A stretch of DNA of 64,000 bases from Thuidium tamariscinum (lineage: Eukaryota; Streptophyta; Bryopsida; Hypnales; Thuidiaceae). Location of the stretch: positions 45,537,682-45,601,681 of the forward strand of contig OX344749.2 of NCBI GenBank assembly GCA_947034885.2. The letters run 5' to 3'. Both the position numbers and the translations under genes were made by a program. Under the pieces are notes generated by a model. That model had not been told where the DNA came from and ran no database searches. It saw only the letters and a program-made list of their open reading frames with translations. Below are positions 11,947 to 24,995 of this stretch, piece by piece (positions within the stretch are counted from its first letter, which is position 1; every line of letters starts with the position of its first letter).

Positions 11947-12330
11947 TTTTCGCAAGAAGACAGATCAAACTTAGGTCACGACAACAGGAGAAAGTCCGCA
12001 CGCTTTCCGAAATAACAGCACTTCTCAAAGACTTCGATAAAGAGGATTTATAAAGCGAGAAACCGAGATTTCAAAGGAGTTTGAGAGCGAGATAATTTAG
12101 AATAGAGAGAAAACAGAGTTCAGTTTGAAATGGAAGGTGACATGAAGGACTTATATATCAAGACTGTTGAAAGGGGAGCAGGGAGTGAGGTCGCAGGAGA
12201 CGTCGACACCTGTCGGGCTCTGAAGCTCTCGACGCCTGATGATGCATCGTGGCCAGAACGGTTGCGACACGTTGACGGTGGCTAGGGAGGCATACCTGGC
12301 TAGAGACACGCGTCGAGTGCCAAACGGTGT
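11947..12330 (-). promoter_or_regulatory. LEA gene promoter with TATA, ABRE and CE3-like elements
   Basis: Reading the minus strand toward the gene, a CE3-like ACGCGTGTC lies at 12313-12305, an ABRE core ACGTGTC at 12272-12266, and a TATA box TGATATATAAG around 12158-12151. A second TATA-like TTTATAAA is at 12053-12046. The ABRE and CE3 motifs lie about 110-160 bp upstream of the distal TATA. ABRE plus coupling element is the known arrangement for ABA- and drought-induced genes, matching the LEA product. The motifs are seen; the function is inferred. Confidence 0.55.
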
Positions 12331-14479
12331 GACTTAATTTGGAAGATATGGCGGCAAATCGGTGGGGATAGGGACGTTTTAAAACTATTTTTCATCTGCA
12401 AGTAGTTGTTCATTTTATAACCTTGCAATACACCAATTTTTTATAGGAAATTGATTGCATGCTTTTTCTTGAAGCTTTCGAAAAGCGTATTTGTTTTAAG
12501 GTAGAATCACCCATAAGCGATCATTTAAGGTATTCTAGACATGATCTAGTGCAGTGCAAGGCAACACAGATATTTTCAAAGGTACAAAGATGAAAATGAT
12601 GGGGATTGCAAAAATTTTGGTAATTTTTTGACATGAATTGAAATTACTACAAATTTTGGAAGGTAAAAAGTGTGCTAGACCCAATGCCAATTTGTGGGGT
12701 CTTTTAATTTCAATCGAGCAAAAAAATACTTTTTTACTCACTCCTTTCTACTTTCTTGCATACTATTTTGGGACATGTACCATGAACTTTTAGTCCCAAA
12801 TTTTAAACTGAGAAAAAAAAACATTCTAGTCTTGGTTAGAAATATGTCCATCAAAAGGTTGGTTATCAGGTGCCGATTGGTTATAGGTGGTTCTACCTTA
12901 AATCAATCTCATCAAATTGGTTGTAGGAGAAGTTAGATTATCTTTTAAAGATTCAAAAATTATTTTTTGGAATGAATGAGAATTTTTTGTCAAAGTATTA
13001 TCCTACAATGTTTTGTCTATCATTTAGAATATAGACTTTAAAGAATTGAAGAGTAAATTATTATTATTATTCATTTGGATACAAAAAAGTTTTATTTATT
13101 ATCCAAGGATGATTTTCTTGAGGAATTTCTTCTCAATTTTACCTTATATATATATATAAGTTCTTATTATGTAGCATGGGATCCAATATCACTTTTAATG
13201 ACCTAAGACTATATAAAAGTATTCCTTTATATGACTTAACAAAATTAGATTATTTTTTTTTAAGAATAACATTTTAAAAAAGAAAATTCTTTCCTAGATA
13301 CACAAGCTTTAATTCTACAATTTTGTAGGTACACTTCTACAATTAAAAAAAAATGTTATGTTGCATATATTTTTATTGGAACTAAGTTTATTAGCAAAAT
13401 CTTACTAATGTACAACCAAAGAAGATACTTCTAACTTCTTGTTGTAGCCATTAAAAAAGAGAATAAAATGATTTACTTGAAACAATGCTATTGTTATTGT
13501 ATCAAGTTTAGTCATAGAAGGTTAAAGTGAGTACGACTTATACAAACTTTATAAGCTTTATGGTCAATCATGGCCAAATAAAAATTTGGGCTTTCATAAT
13601 TTTGCATATTTATTTTGTACAAAGGATTTCTAGTTTTAAAGTGACCACAATGATTAATCATATTGTCGAAAATATAGTCTAAATGGAGAATACTTTATAT
13701 TTTATATCATTGAATGAAGAATAATGCTTGCATTGGACAAAATGATGTTTGTTTGAATTAAATGAAATTCCTACTATAAACTCTTCAAAAATGCCTAAAA
13801 AACATGATGCTTAGTATAGGCTATTTTGTCTTTAAGAGATGAAGCAAATTGTACTAAGTAGAAGTCTTCTTAATCAAACAATTCAATTTTCATTGTCATT
13901 TGTGTACTTCTTTGTTTAGATTTAATTGTAAAAATAGGCCTCAAGCTTTTGTTGGCAATTGTTATTAAAAAAATCTTAATACTTCATACAATTCAAGCAA
14001 GTAGTGTAGAATTTGTGCCATCTACTTCAATCAATTGGGTGCCAAAATCAAAATGGGAAAAGAAAAAGTCTTGAAGCACCATAGATAACTTGACCTATAA
14101 AGGAAGCAACTAAGCTCAACTGAAGGTTTAAGTTTTGAGCAAGGATAGGTTTCAAAAATCCTTTGTGGTGCTACAAACATTTGTACTGTGATAAATCTAA
14201 GAAAGCTTGTCATTGTAGACTGTCAATCTAAGACAATTGAATAGTTCATACTTCGTGGCATTATGTGTACAATTTTAGATTGGATTTCAATAATGAACGC
14301 AGTCAGCAAATTTTGACAAAATTGGGTCAGCGTCAGTACTATAGCAACCTACCTTGTTAGCATACGCAAGCCAGTTCAATCATCCAACTAATTCTTTTCA
14401 CATAGCCAGAGTATTTACATTTAACCTAAAAAGCTCTGACTCCACCAGGTACCATTGGATGCGCATCTCCTTACGCAGA
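12331..14479. other. AT-rich intergenic region, nothing recognised
   Basis: Low-complexity AT-rich DNA with short TA runs (for example near 13.15 kb). No coding frame above noise, no paired terminal repeats and no RNA gene were seen. Confidence 0.45.
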
Positions 14480-17400
14480 TACTGGACAAGGACCTAAAAC
14501 ACCAAATAGTAAGCTGAAGAACGAGAAAATCCTGATAACCACCGCATAAGAGCATAGGATGCCTTCCGTGATTAGTGAAGAAGTTTGGGTTTAGATCTTC
14601 AACAGATATACAATTGGGTGTATCAAGCCTAGTCAGGCTGCTAAGCGAATTGCAGTGCCTCACGACGTGGTAAAATTAGGAGCTACATCACGTGCAAAAG
14701 CAATTGAATCAAGTCAGCCGAGAAAGACTACTAAAGCTGTCTCGGAGGAATCTTCGTGAAGCATTTATACCACACAGTTTGTATTTACGAAGCCTCACTA
14801 ATTTACAGATTCTCAAGAACCATATGCTAACAACTTGAAATCATGTTCTTGCATCATTTCAACTGAAAGGGAGGAGAACCTGTCGATGTGAGTAATTCGA
14901 AATGTATGCCCTGGAGTGAAGTCCTCACTCAAAACGTGATCAGGTCTCGGAATGTGTTTTGAGGAACAGAGCTTTTTTCTACATGACTAGATGAGTCAGT
15001 GTCGAAAGAAAGATCAATAAGGTCGGCACTGGAGTGACGGGCGTAAGGTACATCTTCTGGAATGTAAGAGAATTCCCGATTGGGGCCCGGGGCTCGTCGC
15101 GGCAGCTGGCTCAATGGCTGACTTGAAGTTCTTTGCAGAGGACCTGGCCCTGCACATGTTGCAGCAGGTAGAGGGAAAAAGGAATAAGGGAAATGAGGAA
15201 CGCTCTACATAGCAACAACAGCGGCCTCTTAACTGACGTCTGCTCAACTCATAAAAAGAAAATCATTGAAACAATTCACGAGACACGACATTCAACCCTC
15301 ACGAATTACTCTGCTTCGGGGGGAAAATGGGCAGCTAGCACAGTGGTTCAGATCTTGGTATGTGGAAATTTTCGAATAGATATACAACAGGAGAGATAGA
15401 TACAAAGCAGGAGAGCAACAGAAGAAATTCTCAGGAAATACAGGGGAATCAATGTGCAACTACAGCGAGTGTCGTTAGAAAGCGCTGGGCGTAACCAAAA
15501 GGAAAAGCACAGAATAGCAATTGAATTCGTAGTCAGAGAAAAAAGATGATGTGACATGAAACTCACCGTTTATTCGCAATGGTTGTCGGACTGTGCTTTG
15601 GAGAGGAAGACTTCCAGTCATCCCTTGTCCGCCTGTCGACGCCGACCTTGTAAACGAAGGAACACTCGGCTCTTTCTGTAAGCTCTGAATACTCTCCGTC
15701 AACTTCTGTATTTCAAGCTTGCTCACCATCGCATTCCCTGGCAAGGGAACGTCAGACAGCAATCGCAACTCCTTGCAATTCTCCAGAAACGTCTCCCAGG
15801 CTTGCATCTGAATAGCAGCTCTCTTGCAATTGTGAAGCACAGCAAGGCTTTCCGAAAGCGCCAGGACATTGACTCTCCCTAACATTTCCTGAATCCTGAA
15901 ACGAATTTCGGAAACCACCTTGTAGCCATCCATCACCACTAACACGAGGGCGCCTTGAATGACCGGATGCTCCCCTGCTTCGACTCCGGGATCGCACTGG
16001 TAGAGTTCCTGGAGCAAATTTTGAAGACTTTCTAACTGATACAAAAGCTCATCGGATCCCATGTACTCCACCCTGTTCTGCGTGATCTCGCCCCTCCACC
16101 TATGGTCAAGGTGGGTCTTCAAAGCATGTGCGCATCGAAGCCTTTCGTCCAAGTACTGTGCGTAATTCCTTACCCACAACGAAAACTCTGATGCCTGGTT
16201 GAACTTGGAAAAAGTGAGATACTCCTTCCCTTCTCGAATTGAACTGTAAGTAAGCAAGTCTTGAAACAGGAATCCACCGTCCAGCATACTCCGATGCAAA
16301 ATGATTAGACACTTCACGGCCACGGCCCAGTTCTGCGTCTTCTTAAGACGTTTTACAAGAAGGTGCGTGCAGAAAGAGACTCGAATCCGAGAGCCGGCAC
16401 CCGCGGCGAGAATGTCCTCCACGTATTTCTCCTCCGGCAAGCTCTCTTGATGGTTGGTGGCCATCACTATCGCGAACTGTAAGTCCGAGAACGGGCCGCT
16501 GGCTCTTGCCGCTGTCTGGTCCTTTAACAAACCAAGCACGGCGGCAAGCTTGGTCCGTCCTCTCAACCATCGTGCTACAGCCATACCCTAATTGGCCAGT
16601 GTCGCCAAGTGGCAACTCTCACACATGGAATTCAACCAACTTCTGGTCTGTAAACTCCTCATCCTGCGCCTCTCTGCCATGAGAAAGAAAACCCTAATAA
16701 CTACGCTTGTCTAATACACTCCCCACCATCGCTTCCCCTCCAGAACCTTCCCCATCAATTGCGCTGCAACAGAGGACTGCCCAAAGAGGCGTACAATCAA
16801 ACATACCTACCAGCAACGAATTTCTTCGCAAACCTTCGCTTCAACGCACGTCTTCAGAAACTGGTCACCCACAGAAGCTTGTTCGCAATTCTTCCACCAA
16901 AGCCTTGATCACATCTACAATCAGCTGCGAAGTTCTAAGACCCAAACCCAACTAAAGATTTCACGGAGCGAGTCCCAATTTCCTAACCCAACCAACAGAA
17001 CAGGATTGTACTGTCCTGTGCATCTCGGCCAACAAAACAAATGGTCAACGATTTGTAAAAGCAGCAAGCCTGCAGTAACATACAACAGAAGACGATTCCG
17101 AATGCGGGGCCACAGCGACTCCGGAATCTGAGAAAAAGTCCATTAGAGACTGCTTCTCTCTCTTTTTTATTATTGTCAATGCCTTCGTTTAAGAGTTTTT
17201 TACACATTCGAAGGACAAATTGTGGTCATGTCCTGGAGATTAGAATAAGCTGTCGTCAAAGTGCTTCGGAAGTGAGGCTGAAGTGCGCATCTCGAAAGCT
17301 GGCACGGGGCAATAAAGTGAATGAAGCTGCAGAACGTGGGATGGGGATGCGAGCTCAGGAGCGTGTGAATGAGCCATGGCGACTGGATTTGAATTCGGAC

Positions 17401-17513
17401 AATCGTGTAAGCTTACCGACATCTTCCAACGACAAATTTGAACCACTCTGGCTTGTCCTCTTTTAGGCACCGTTGCGGGACTTTTTGAAGCTCAACTCGA
17501 AATTCTCCTCTGA
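14480..17513 (-). repeat. Segmental duplication, left copy of the ANTH locus
   Basis: This segment matches 51466-54105 in inverted orientation, through exons, the single intron, the 3' flank and patches of the 5' flank. Homology ends on the 3' side near the GTTTTAGG sequence at about 14.48 kb and on the 5' side near GAGAATTTCGAGTTGAGCTTC at about 17.5 kb. Between about 16.62 and 17.35 kb the 5' flanks differ, so one copy has been rearranged there. Confidence 0.8.
14929..16584 (-). CDS. ANTH-domain clathrin assembly protein (412 aa, 2 exons), intact copy
   Basis: A plant AP180/CALM-type endocytic adaptor: the ANTH domain binds phosphoinositides and the tail recruits clathrin at the plasma membrane or trans-Golgi. 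Exon 1 is 16584-15567 and exon 2 is 15149-14929, with GTGAGT/TGTGCAG borders; 1239 nt gives 412 aa. The N-terminal half has the family landmarks MATNHQESLPEEKYVEDIL, VSFCTHLLVKRLKKTQNW and VKCLIILHRSM, followed by the long helical YAQYLDERLR region. Exon 2 carries a short acidic tail with LIDL (residues 383-386), a clathrin-box-like motif. The protein is shorter than long-tailed AP180s and fits the small plant ANTH group. The lysine usually before the ATxH signature is Met here, as can happen in divergent members. A short upstream frame (MAERRRMRSLQ...) ends 3 bp before the start codon. The right copy at 52024-53655 is frameshifted. Confidence 0.88.
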
Positions 17514-18066
17514 ATTCAACGTTTCAGGAAATCAGTGTATAGGCAGAAATTGGAGCCAAATGAGCCTACATCAGAAAAGTTGGGCTAGCCTGTTTTGGTG
17601 CTATTTTGACACCAAAGCCTGCATTTTGACAATATAGGTGCCATTTTCTCCTTACTTAGTTGATATGGGGGTTGACACCAAATTTACTTGATTGCATTTC
17701 AATGCACCATCGTGGCACCATATTCACATGCCGTGAAGTTCCTGATGAATATATGAGGGAAGCTATTAACCCCTATTTGTATTGGGTTAGTGTACCTTAA
17801 CCTCTCACTACCCAAGGCACCAAAGTCTAGTGTTTGCTAAACTTTGAAGTTAAAGAAAACTTAATCAAGTAGTTTGTATTTTTGGAAAATTCCTTTCAAA
17901 GTCTACTTTAAGCATCAAAAATCTTAACTTGAAAATGATTGACTATGATATTTTTATTCAAGATTTTGTGCATGTGTATCCATTGCAATCTTGACTTTCT
18001 TTAGTGTTGAGGGTTCTTGGAAATGAGCCTCCAATACACTACATCTTGGGGGAAAAACCACATTAA
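17514..18066. other. Intergenic, nothing recognised
   Basis: AT-rich DNA lying between the duplicated ANTH segment and the TTAA at 18063-18066. No gene or paired repeat identified. Confidence 0.4.
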
Positions 18067-19009
18067 CCCCTAAAGGTTTTTGACTATGTTTTCACCAAAA
18101 ATGCTCCAAAACTGCCATTTCTAATACAAGTGCAACTTTTTTTAAAACACATTTTTGACTTATGTAACCATAGGATCTTGTAGTAAGGTGGTTTGTAAAC
18201 ATGTGGAAAAAATTTCAGGAATTTTCACTGTGTGGATTGCAAGATATAAGCATTTGAATTGACAAAAATTGTTTTTTTATCCCTGCAAAAATCCGGGCAG
18301 CTGCACTTCACAAGGTCACATTTGTGTGAAAAAAAATTCAAAATGGTGGTTACTCTTTGAATTCATAATCCAATGCAAGTTGGCTACATTCTCACAAAAT
18401 TTCAAACCATTTGGAATTGTACAACATATAGGAAAAAATAAGTAAGTAGAAAGAAGTAAAAAATAAGCCAAAATACTAAATTGTAAACATTTTATTCATG
18501 GAATTGAAAATTTTCAATCCCAATGGTTAAAATGTTGTAATAAACAATCTACATCTTCTGTTTTTATTTTTTTCCAAAAATAAGAAAAATTGAATTAAAT
18601 GAAGAATTTCAAACTTTTTTTGAATTGTAGAGATTCTATAACTGGCTGCAAACTACCCCAAACTCAAAATCTTCATAACTTTTGACTCATTGATAGGAAT
18701 GGATTGATTCAAAGCTTCACATGTCTGTATAAACCTAAAGAACCAATTTGAAATTTCACTTTTAAGAAAAAAGTTTTTTTGAAGAAGTTTTTTCAGCTGC
18801 TTGGTATGCCCGTCGAGTAAAGAAAACAACATATCATGCCATAACTTTTTAACCGTGAAGTCAAAAGTTATGAAAATTGTCAGGCCTTAAAGCTACTCCT
18901 CGGGCACACATTGTATCAAAATTTCAAAGAAAAGAAATAAAAACTCCATCCATAGTGAGCTGCCCAAAAAATTTATAATCTTAAAAAACGCTGTTTAGGA
19001 CTTTAAGGG
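18067..19009. mobile_element. TTAA-flanked non-autonomous DNA element, copy 2
   Basis: TTAA at 18063-18066 and 19010-19013 frame ends CCCCTAAAGG and CTTTAAGGG. The interior next to the left end (CCAAAACTGCCATTT) matches, in inverse orientation, the right end of the 733-2848 copy (AAATGGCAGTTTTGAG). Length 943 bp, no transposase. This is the cleanest example of the TTAA target duplication in the window. Confidence 0.7.
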
Positions 19010-19013
19010 TTAA

Positions 19014-19433
19014 AAATTCATTTAAAAAAAATTGTAGAGTAGATTTTGAGAACCCATAAATTGATTAGGGTTATGCATGTTAAGCCGTTTCACCTCATAT
19101 TTTTTTAGTCACCAACTTTTTAGATTTGACTTGTGAAAAGAGGATTGAAAGGCTTCCTAGAAGGCTTCACATCACTTTTGCAATTTTAACACCTTCATAA
19201 TCAAACATTATAATCTTTCAATCTGTAAGTGATATTGTCATGTTTTCTTTTCCTATACAATCTCTAACATGTCTAGTTTGAATTTATGTGATAACATTTC
19301 AAATTTTTTTGATAAAGCTCATCATAAAGTTGACTTTTTGTTCACTTTAGAACAAATCTCTAGAAGCTCAAAAAAGGCCTTGGGCATTTAGGGGAAGCAA
19401 ATCCGTTGTAGGTAAAATTGTAATGGTGTTGTA
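19014..19433. repeat. Dispersed repeat shared with 44.64-44.97 kb
   Basis: The run from the ATTGATTAGGGTTATG area to GGCCTTGGGCATTTAGG (about 19.06-19.39 kb) has a clear counterpart at about 44.64-44.96 kb, both ending in the same CATTTAGG(G/A)G terminus. This terminus resembles the TTAA-flanked family, so it is probably a related or truncated member. Confidence 0.5.
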
Positions 19434-20828
19434 CAGTAGGGTCCCAATCAAATTGGCGTTTTCGAAATCGCACTAAAGAAAAATTCACCGCAGTCAACTT
19501 TGAGAGCCTCCCGCGAGCTCAAAAATTGGTAGTTTACCACGAAATTTTTACCACAGCATAATCTTTAAGTTAAATATATGTATGCCAAATTTCAAGGCCA
19601 AAAGATTCACCAAAAAAAAGTTATTCAAAATCTACCAACATGGGTAGTGGTGAGAAACATTTCACTACTTTCAACTTTGACACCTTCCTAAGGATTGAGT
19701 TTTTTTTCTTTTGCCATGAAATTTTTGTCATGAAAAAATCTCTATGTCTTTAATATTTATAAAAAATTTCAAGGTAAAATTTTTTTTTCGTAAGAAGATA
19801 TTTGAAATCTCCCAATAGGTGTAGTTTTGAGAATTTTTTTGCAATTGCCAACTTTGACACCCTCCCAAGGGCTGAAAAATTGGTTTCTTACCATGAATTT
19901 TTTTTGGTGAAGTCACCTCTATGTTGATATTATGTTCTCCAAATTTCAAGTTCAAATGAATTACCAAAAAAAAGATATACAAAATCTCCCAACATGTGTA
20001 GTTGTGAGAAAATTTTCTATATTGCCGACTTTGACACCCTTCTAAGGGCTGAAAATTTGTCTATTTAACATGAAATTTTTTTAATGATATGAAATTTATG
20101 TTGATAATATATATTCCAAATTTCAAGTTCAAAATACTTACCCAAAAAAAGATATTCAAAATCTCTCAACATGTGTAGTTGTGAGGTTGAGTTTTTACAT
20201 TCATGTCAAACTTTGCTCCACAAAATAACATTATACTAAGGGCTCAAAAACTCCTCACAACTACACATGTTGGGAGATTTTGTATATCTTTTTTTTGGTA
20301 ATTCATTTGAACTTGAAATTTGGAGAACATAATATCAACATAGAGGTGACTTCACCAAAAAAAATTCATGGTAAGAAACCAATTTTTCAGCCCTTGGGAG
20401 GGTGTCAAAGTTGGCAATTGCAAAAAAATTCTCAAAACTACACCTATTGGGAGATTTCAAATATCTTCTTACGAAAAAAAAAATTTACCTTGAAATTTTT
20501 TATAAATATTAAAGACATAGAGATTTTTTCATTACAAAAATTTCATGGCAAAAATAAAATAATTCAATCTTTGGAAGGCTGTCAAAGTTTCCACCAGTGA
20601 AAAATTTCCCACAACTACCTATGTTAGTAGATTTTGAATAACTTTTTAATGGTGAAACTTTTGGCCTTTAAATTTGGTTTATGTATTATTAACATCAAGA
20701 TAAAGCTATGGTAAAAATTTCGTGGTAAAATACCAATTTTTTAGCTCTCTAGAGGCTCTCAAAGTTGACTGCAGTGAATTTTTCTTCACTGCGATTTCGA
20801 AAACGCCAATTTGATTGGGACCCTATTG
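19434..20828. mobile_element. 1.4-kb fold-back element with TA target site (Tc1/mariner- or pogo-like MITE)
   Basis: The termini are CAGTAGGGTCCCAATC and its near-perfect inverse, flanked by TA at 19432-19433 and 20829-20830. The two halves are inverted copies of each other nearly throughout, so the whole element can form one long hairpin. Identical peptide frames read out of each arm (19982-19728 minus and 20280-20600 plus) only reflect this symmetry. A TA duplication and CAGT-type end suit Tc1/mariner or pogo. No transposase is present. Confidence 0.75.
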
Positions 20829-20830
20829 TA

Positions 20831-23449
20831 CATTCAAGTTCCAAAATGTAAACCAACATTCCAATTTTGCTTACAAAGAACAAAGTTTCACAGTTTACAC
20901 ATAGATTATAATGACTACCATCCATCCCTAAAAAAATTATGCAAAAAATCTTAATTGTGGAGTCAATTAATAGAAGTTGCTCAAATTTTCAAAAAGTCAA
21001 AAGTGTGTTCTTTGGTCCTTTAGGGGTTGAATCCTAAAAGAGAGACCATCCACTATATGAATTATAAATGTCTTCAAGAGCTTATTGTTGAAGCTATATG
21101 AAATACTTGGGTATACTTCATCTATTTCATGTATTAGATTTTTGTGGAATAAATTATCTTGAAGATATAGAATTTTTTTTCTTTTAATATTGGCCAAATA
21201 ATGACAACACTCAATTGAAAAGATTATACCCAAGAGGACCACATATTCAAATGTTGAACACCAAGTAAACACAAACACATCCCAAGTATACAAAAATGAA
21301 TTTTTTTTTCACCCATCATTTATTTTGAAGACTCTTGTGACTATTAGTTTTTAAAAATTTGTACAATATAGATTCTAAAGACTATGCTTTGCAAATATTT
21401 TATATTTTAAAGGATGTTATAGGGTTAGGCCTCAAATAGTGACTTTTAAATTCAAAAGATGACCCTTCAAAACCAATTTGAATAAAAAAATGAATTTTAA
21501 AATTTTTCATCAATATGATTAGAACTTAATACTTTGAATTAAAAAAACACTACTTACTATGAATATTACAAATATTCAATCTATAATCTATTTTACAAGA
21601 ATTTTTTTATTTTTTATTTCGAATTTTATTGAAAAATATTTATGTGTGCAATAGTTGACTTAAACTTATGGATATGATTCATATCAACTATTTAAATATT
21701 CTTCTATATTAATATTATAGTTTATAAATAATCTTTACAATTTTGGAAATTTGAACTCCCTCTAGTATTTTAAGAGTTAGATTGTAGGCTTTGAACCACC
21801 AATTCAAACCAAATAATTGCTTTTGAAGTATTGACAATAAAGTGAAACTAGACTTGGAAAGCTTTATGATTACCATCTTGAATGTTAAAATCAAGTTTTC
21901 ACCCCTTAATGTGTTTTTTTAATTAGATGTTTATCTGAATGCTTGTAAAAAAATCTCCATAACTTTTATATTATTTATGTCCTTGCAACTTTCAAAGTTG
22001 ATCCACTATACTATCTATGAATTGTTTGACCATTTATGAGACAATTAAGAAACCCTTTTTTATCTCTTTAGATTTCATACCGTGACTAATATTGTATTCA
22101 TGTTTTTGATGACATTATAATAGAAACTTTATTATTCTACAATGATAGATATTTTCCATAATCAATATGAAGGAAATCAATGATATATTTTACAATCTCA
22201 ATTTTTGAAAATCAACCAACAAGCTAATTTTGGAAGATAAATTACCTTTGAGAAGTTGGCATAATGAAGAAGATAAAAAAAGACAATATATAACAAACTT
22301 CAAAGAGAGATCAACTAGCCATGCACAATCAATTTGTGTTTGATACTCAATATTGGGCATTGACTTTAGATGACAAAAGTTGTTTCCCTAATTTTTATAT
22401 TTCATGTATTGAAAAAATTGAATTGTCTTTGAATAAACTTTGAAATAGCTATTGTCTAACTAACAAGGAAAACGATGTTGTTTTTATAAATAAATCTTTG
22501 ACCAATTTTCCTAATCAATGTAAGATGAAATTTTAGCCAAATCTTAAAATTGTATTTTACTATAGTGACTAGTGAGTTGTCATGGAATGCTTTGAAATAA
22601 ATTTAATAATCAATTATAAATATTTTAAATTGGATGGTGTATACAAATAATTCTTAATATTTACAATGCACATCATTCTTTTTTTAGAGATGAAAACCTC
22701 AAAACAACTATAAAACATACATTTAATAATGTGTGTAATTTTAGTTCATAATCCCTTGGGTCATTACTCATTAGAGAGATCTTTCATAACTTGTAAGTAC
22801 TCAATGAGCTTCAAGGCATTCAAGATTTTCCAACAAATACTAAAAGGTTTGGTCTATATAAAGTTTGATGCTAGGTTTGAGGGATTAAAGTTGATAGGAG
22901 CTCTTTCGAAGTTTTCCTTAAAGCATACTTCAAAGTAGACTAGCTACTTGAAGTCTCTCTCTAAAGATCTATCCAACCTTTCATTTACATAATAGGTTTT
23001 GTCTTTGTGCTTTTGAGTGAAGGATGAAAGCAATCAAGGCATAATCAATTATTTTTCCTCTATCCTAAGGAAACAACCTTGATAAAATAAATGTAGCTAG
23101 AATCCAAAATCTTCTAAGCATTAGATGTTATTTAAGCCATTGGGAGATTGTTTTAAGGTTGTTTCCTTGGTTGTAAAGCATTGTACTTCTATCACAATAA
23201 AAAAAATTAAAACTAGATAAAATAATTTAAAAATAATTTAAAAAATAAAAAATAAAAAATAAAATTATCTAATGTAGAAGTCTCCTAACTACATCACATA
23301 TTGATGTGGCAAAGTTATCATAGTTCCCTATAGTCCCCAAACTCACAATCTTGTTGAAGCTTGAAAAAACATCTAATAAGAAGTATTATGCTTGTAGCAC
23401 CTTTTAGCTCTAAAACCTATGGAAGAATTTTATTATAAGAAGTAAAACA
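20831..23449. other. AT-rich intergenic region
   Basis: No coding gene is recognised. A GGTCCTTTAGGGG end-like sequence near 21.02 kb suggests the remnant of a further TTAA-family element interrupted by the fold-back element. The remainder is low-complexity DNA, including an AAAATAAAAAATAAAA run near 23.25 kb. Confidence 0.4.
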
Positions 23450-24732
23450 CACTATAAGAAAATTGCGTTTTGGGTGTTGTTAGCAGAAAAAAATGTCATG
23501 TTTTTTGGGACGTCACGTGTCAAGTAGTGAACAAGTGAAACAGTGAAAATTTGATGTGATGTCTCAAAAAACATGTATAGCTAAATTGGAGAACAAGTAG
23601 ATGTTACCATCAACAAACATGTTTATAATGATGTTTGCGACATCTAAAAAAACATAAATTGCCACATCATTCAGCAAAATTAAAAAAAAAATTATTGCGG
23701 TCAGTAGTAAAATATTGCCTATAAGTGAAAAAATTTGGGAAAAATAGCCACGTGGCATGTTCTGTCAAAAAATAGGAAATGGATGGATGACTTGAATGTA
23801 GAAAATGGATTAAAATAGCTAGTCTTTATACTAGTGTAGTGGTAGGAAGATAAACACTCTATATGGGATATGAAAGTCAAGAACAATATTTAATGTGAAA
23901 TGTCAAACAATGTTAAGATGTTGAAACAACATATACATGTTCAAAAAAACATGTACATGTCTGAAATGATGTCAACATGTTCAATCACTTCAATGGTCAA
24001 AGTACCATATTTTAGAATCCCATATCTTTTGTCTCACTTTACACTAAGAAAGGATATAAATACAAGTACTTTCTCCTTCATTCTCATTAACTTAAAATGA
24101 AGTAATTCCTTCATTTTGCCATCAAATTTTTCATAATAGTAGATGGTAAATTTTCTTCAATTTATGTTGAATTCAATAAATTTCTTTGTTCATTTTTTTT
24201 TATTTTTTATTTTATTTTATTTTAAAAAAATTTAATTTTTTTTTGGTTAGTTTTACCTTATCATGGGTGGGGTATGTAACAATTGATGTCTCTAAAAACA
24301 TGATTTCAATTTTCAAAATTTTCAAAATATGCTGACAAAGCATACTATGTTTGCATAATTGGGGTCCATGTCAACTTAATTTGAGGTCCACGTCACTTTT
24401 TTTCCAAGTCCACGTCATAACCTTGGTCAAAATGGTGTTGGATGAAAAATTGCACCACGTAGCAATGTAGCACTGCCCATTCCAAAAAGAGCTTGTGTAG
24501 CACTTAAGACCCCTCCACATGTAGCCTTTTGAAAAGCTTGCAAGACTTCATTTTATTTGATGTCAAAAAAAAAACAAGCCAAATTTAGATGCGTTATCTC
24601 AAATTTTGGCATATTTTTTGCTTGTCTTTTATAATGGATTTTAGGTGATATCAATGTTGATCAAAATCCTGTCAAAAGTAACGTTTTTTCTTGTTTTTTT
24701 AACGTTAAAAAAAACACCTATTTCTTATAGTG
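23450..24732. mobile_element. Non-autonomous CACTA element with perfect TSD
   Basis: The ends are CACTATAAGAAAATTGCG and the inverse ATTTCTTATAGTG, flanked by a perfect 3-bp duplication ACA (23447-23449 and 24733-24735). The ends also share GGTGTT/AACACC just inside. Subterminal ACATGT/TGTTCA-type motifs recur around 23.9-24.0 kb. Length 1283 bp; no transposase frame. The terminus differs from that of the 1255-2459 element, so it is a separate subfamily. Confidence 0.8.
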
Positions 24733-24995
24733 ACACATCAATAATATCTTCATTTATGTTTGCCCTTCCATTCTTTCTAGTGTAAAATGCCACTTGCATA
24801 TCCTACCAATTAATCAAAATAAGAAAGTTGGTTGATGCTTGGCTTCCTACTTTATCTTTTAAAGTTTCTTTGTCCACATACAACATCACATACCATGTCA
24901 TCTTAGATTGTATCATGTTGTTGTTGTTGTCATTGTCATATTCCAAGAGGAAACTTAGACCAACTCCATTGCATCACAAGTAGAAAAGAATATGA

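Noticed and set aside
19728-20600. Two identical hydrophobic peptides (MYIFFLVIHL...) on opposite strands
   Set aside because: They read from the two mirrored arms of the fold-back element and are a consequence of its symmetry, not a gene pair.
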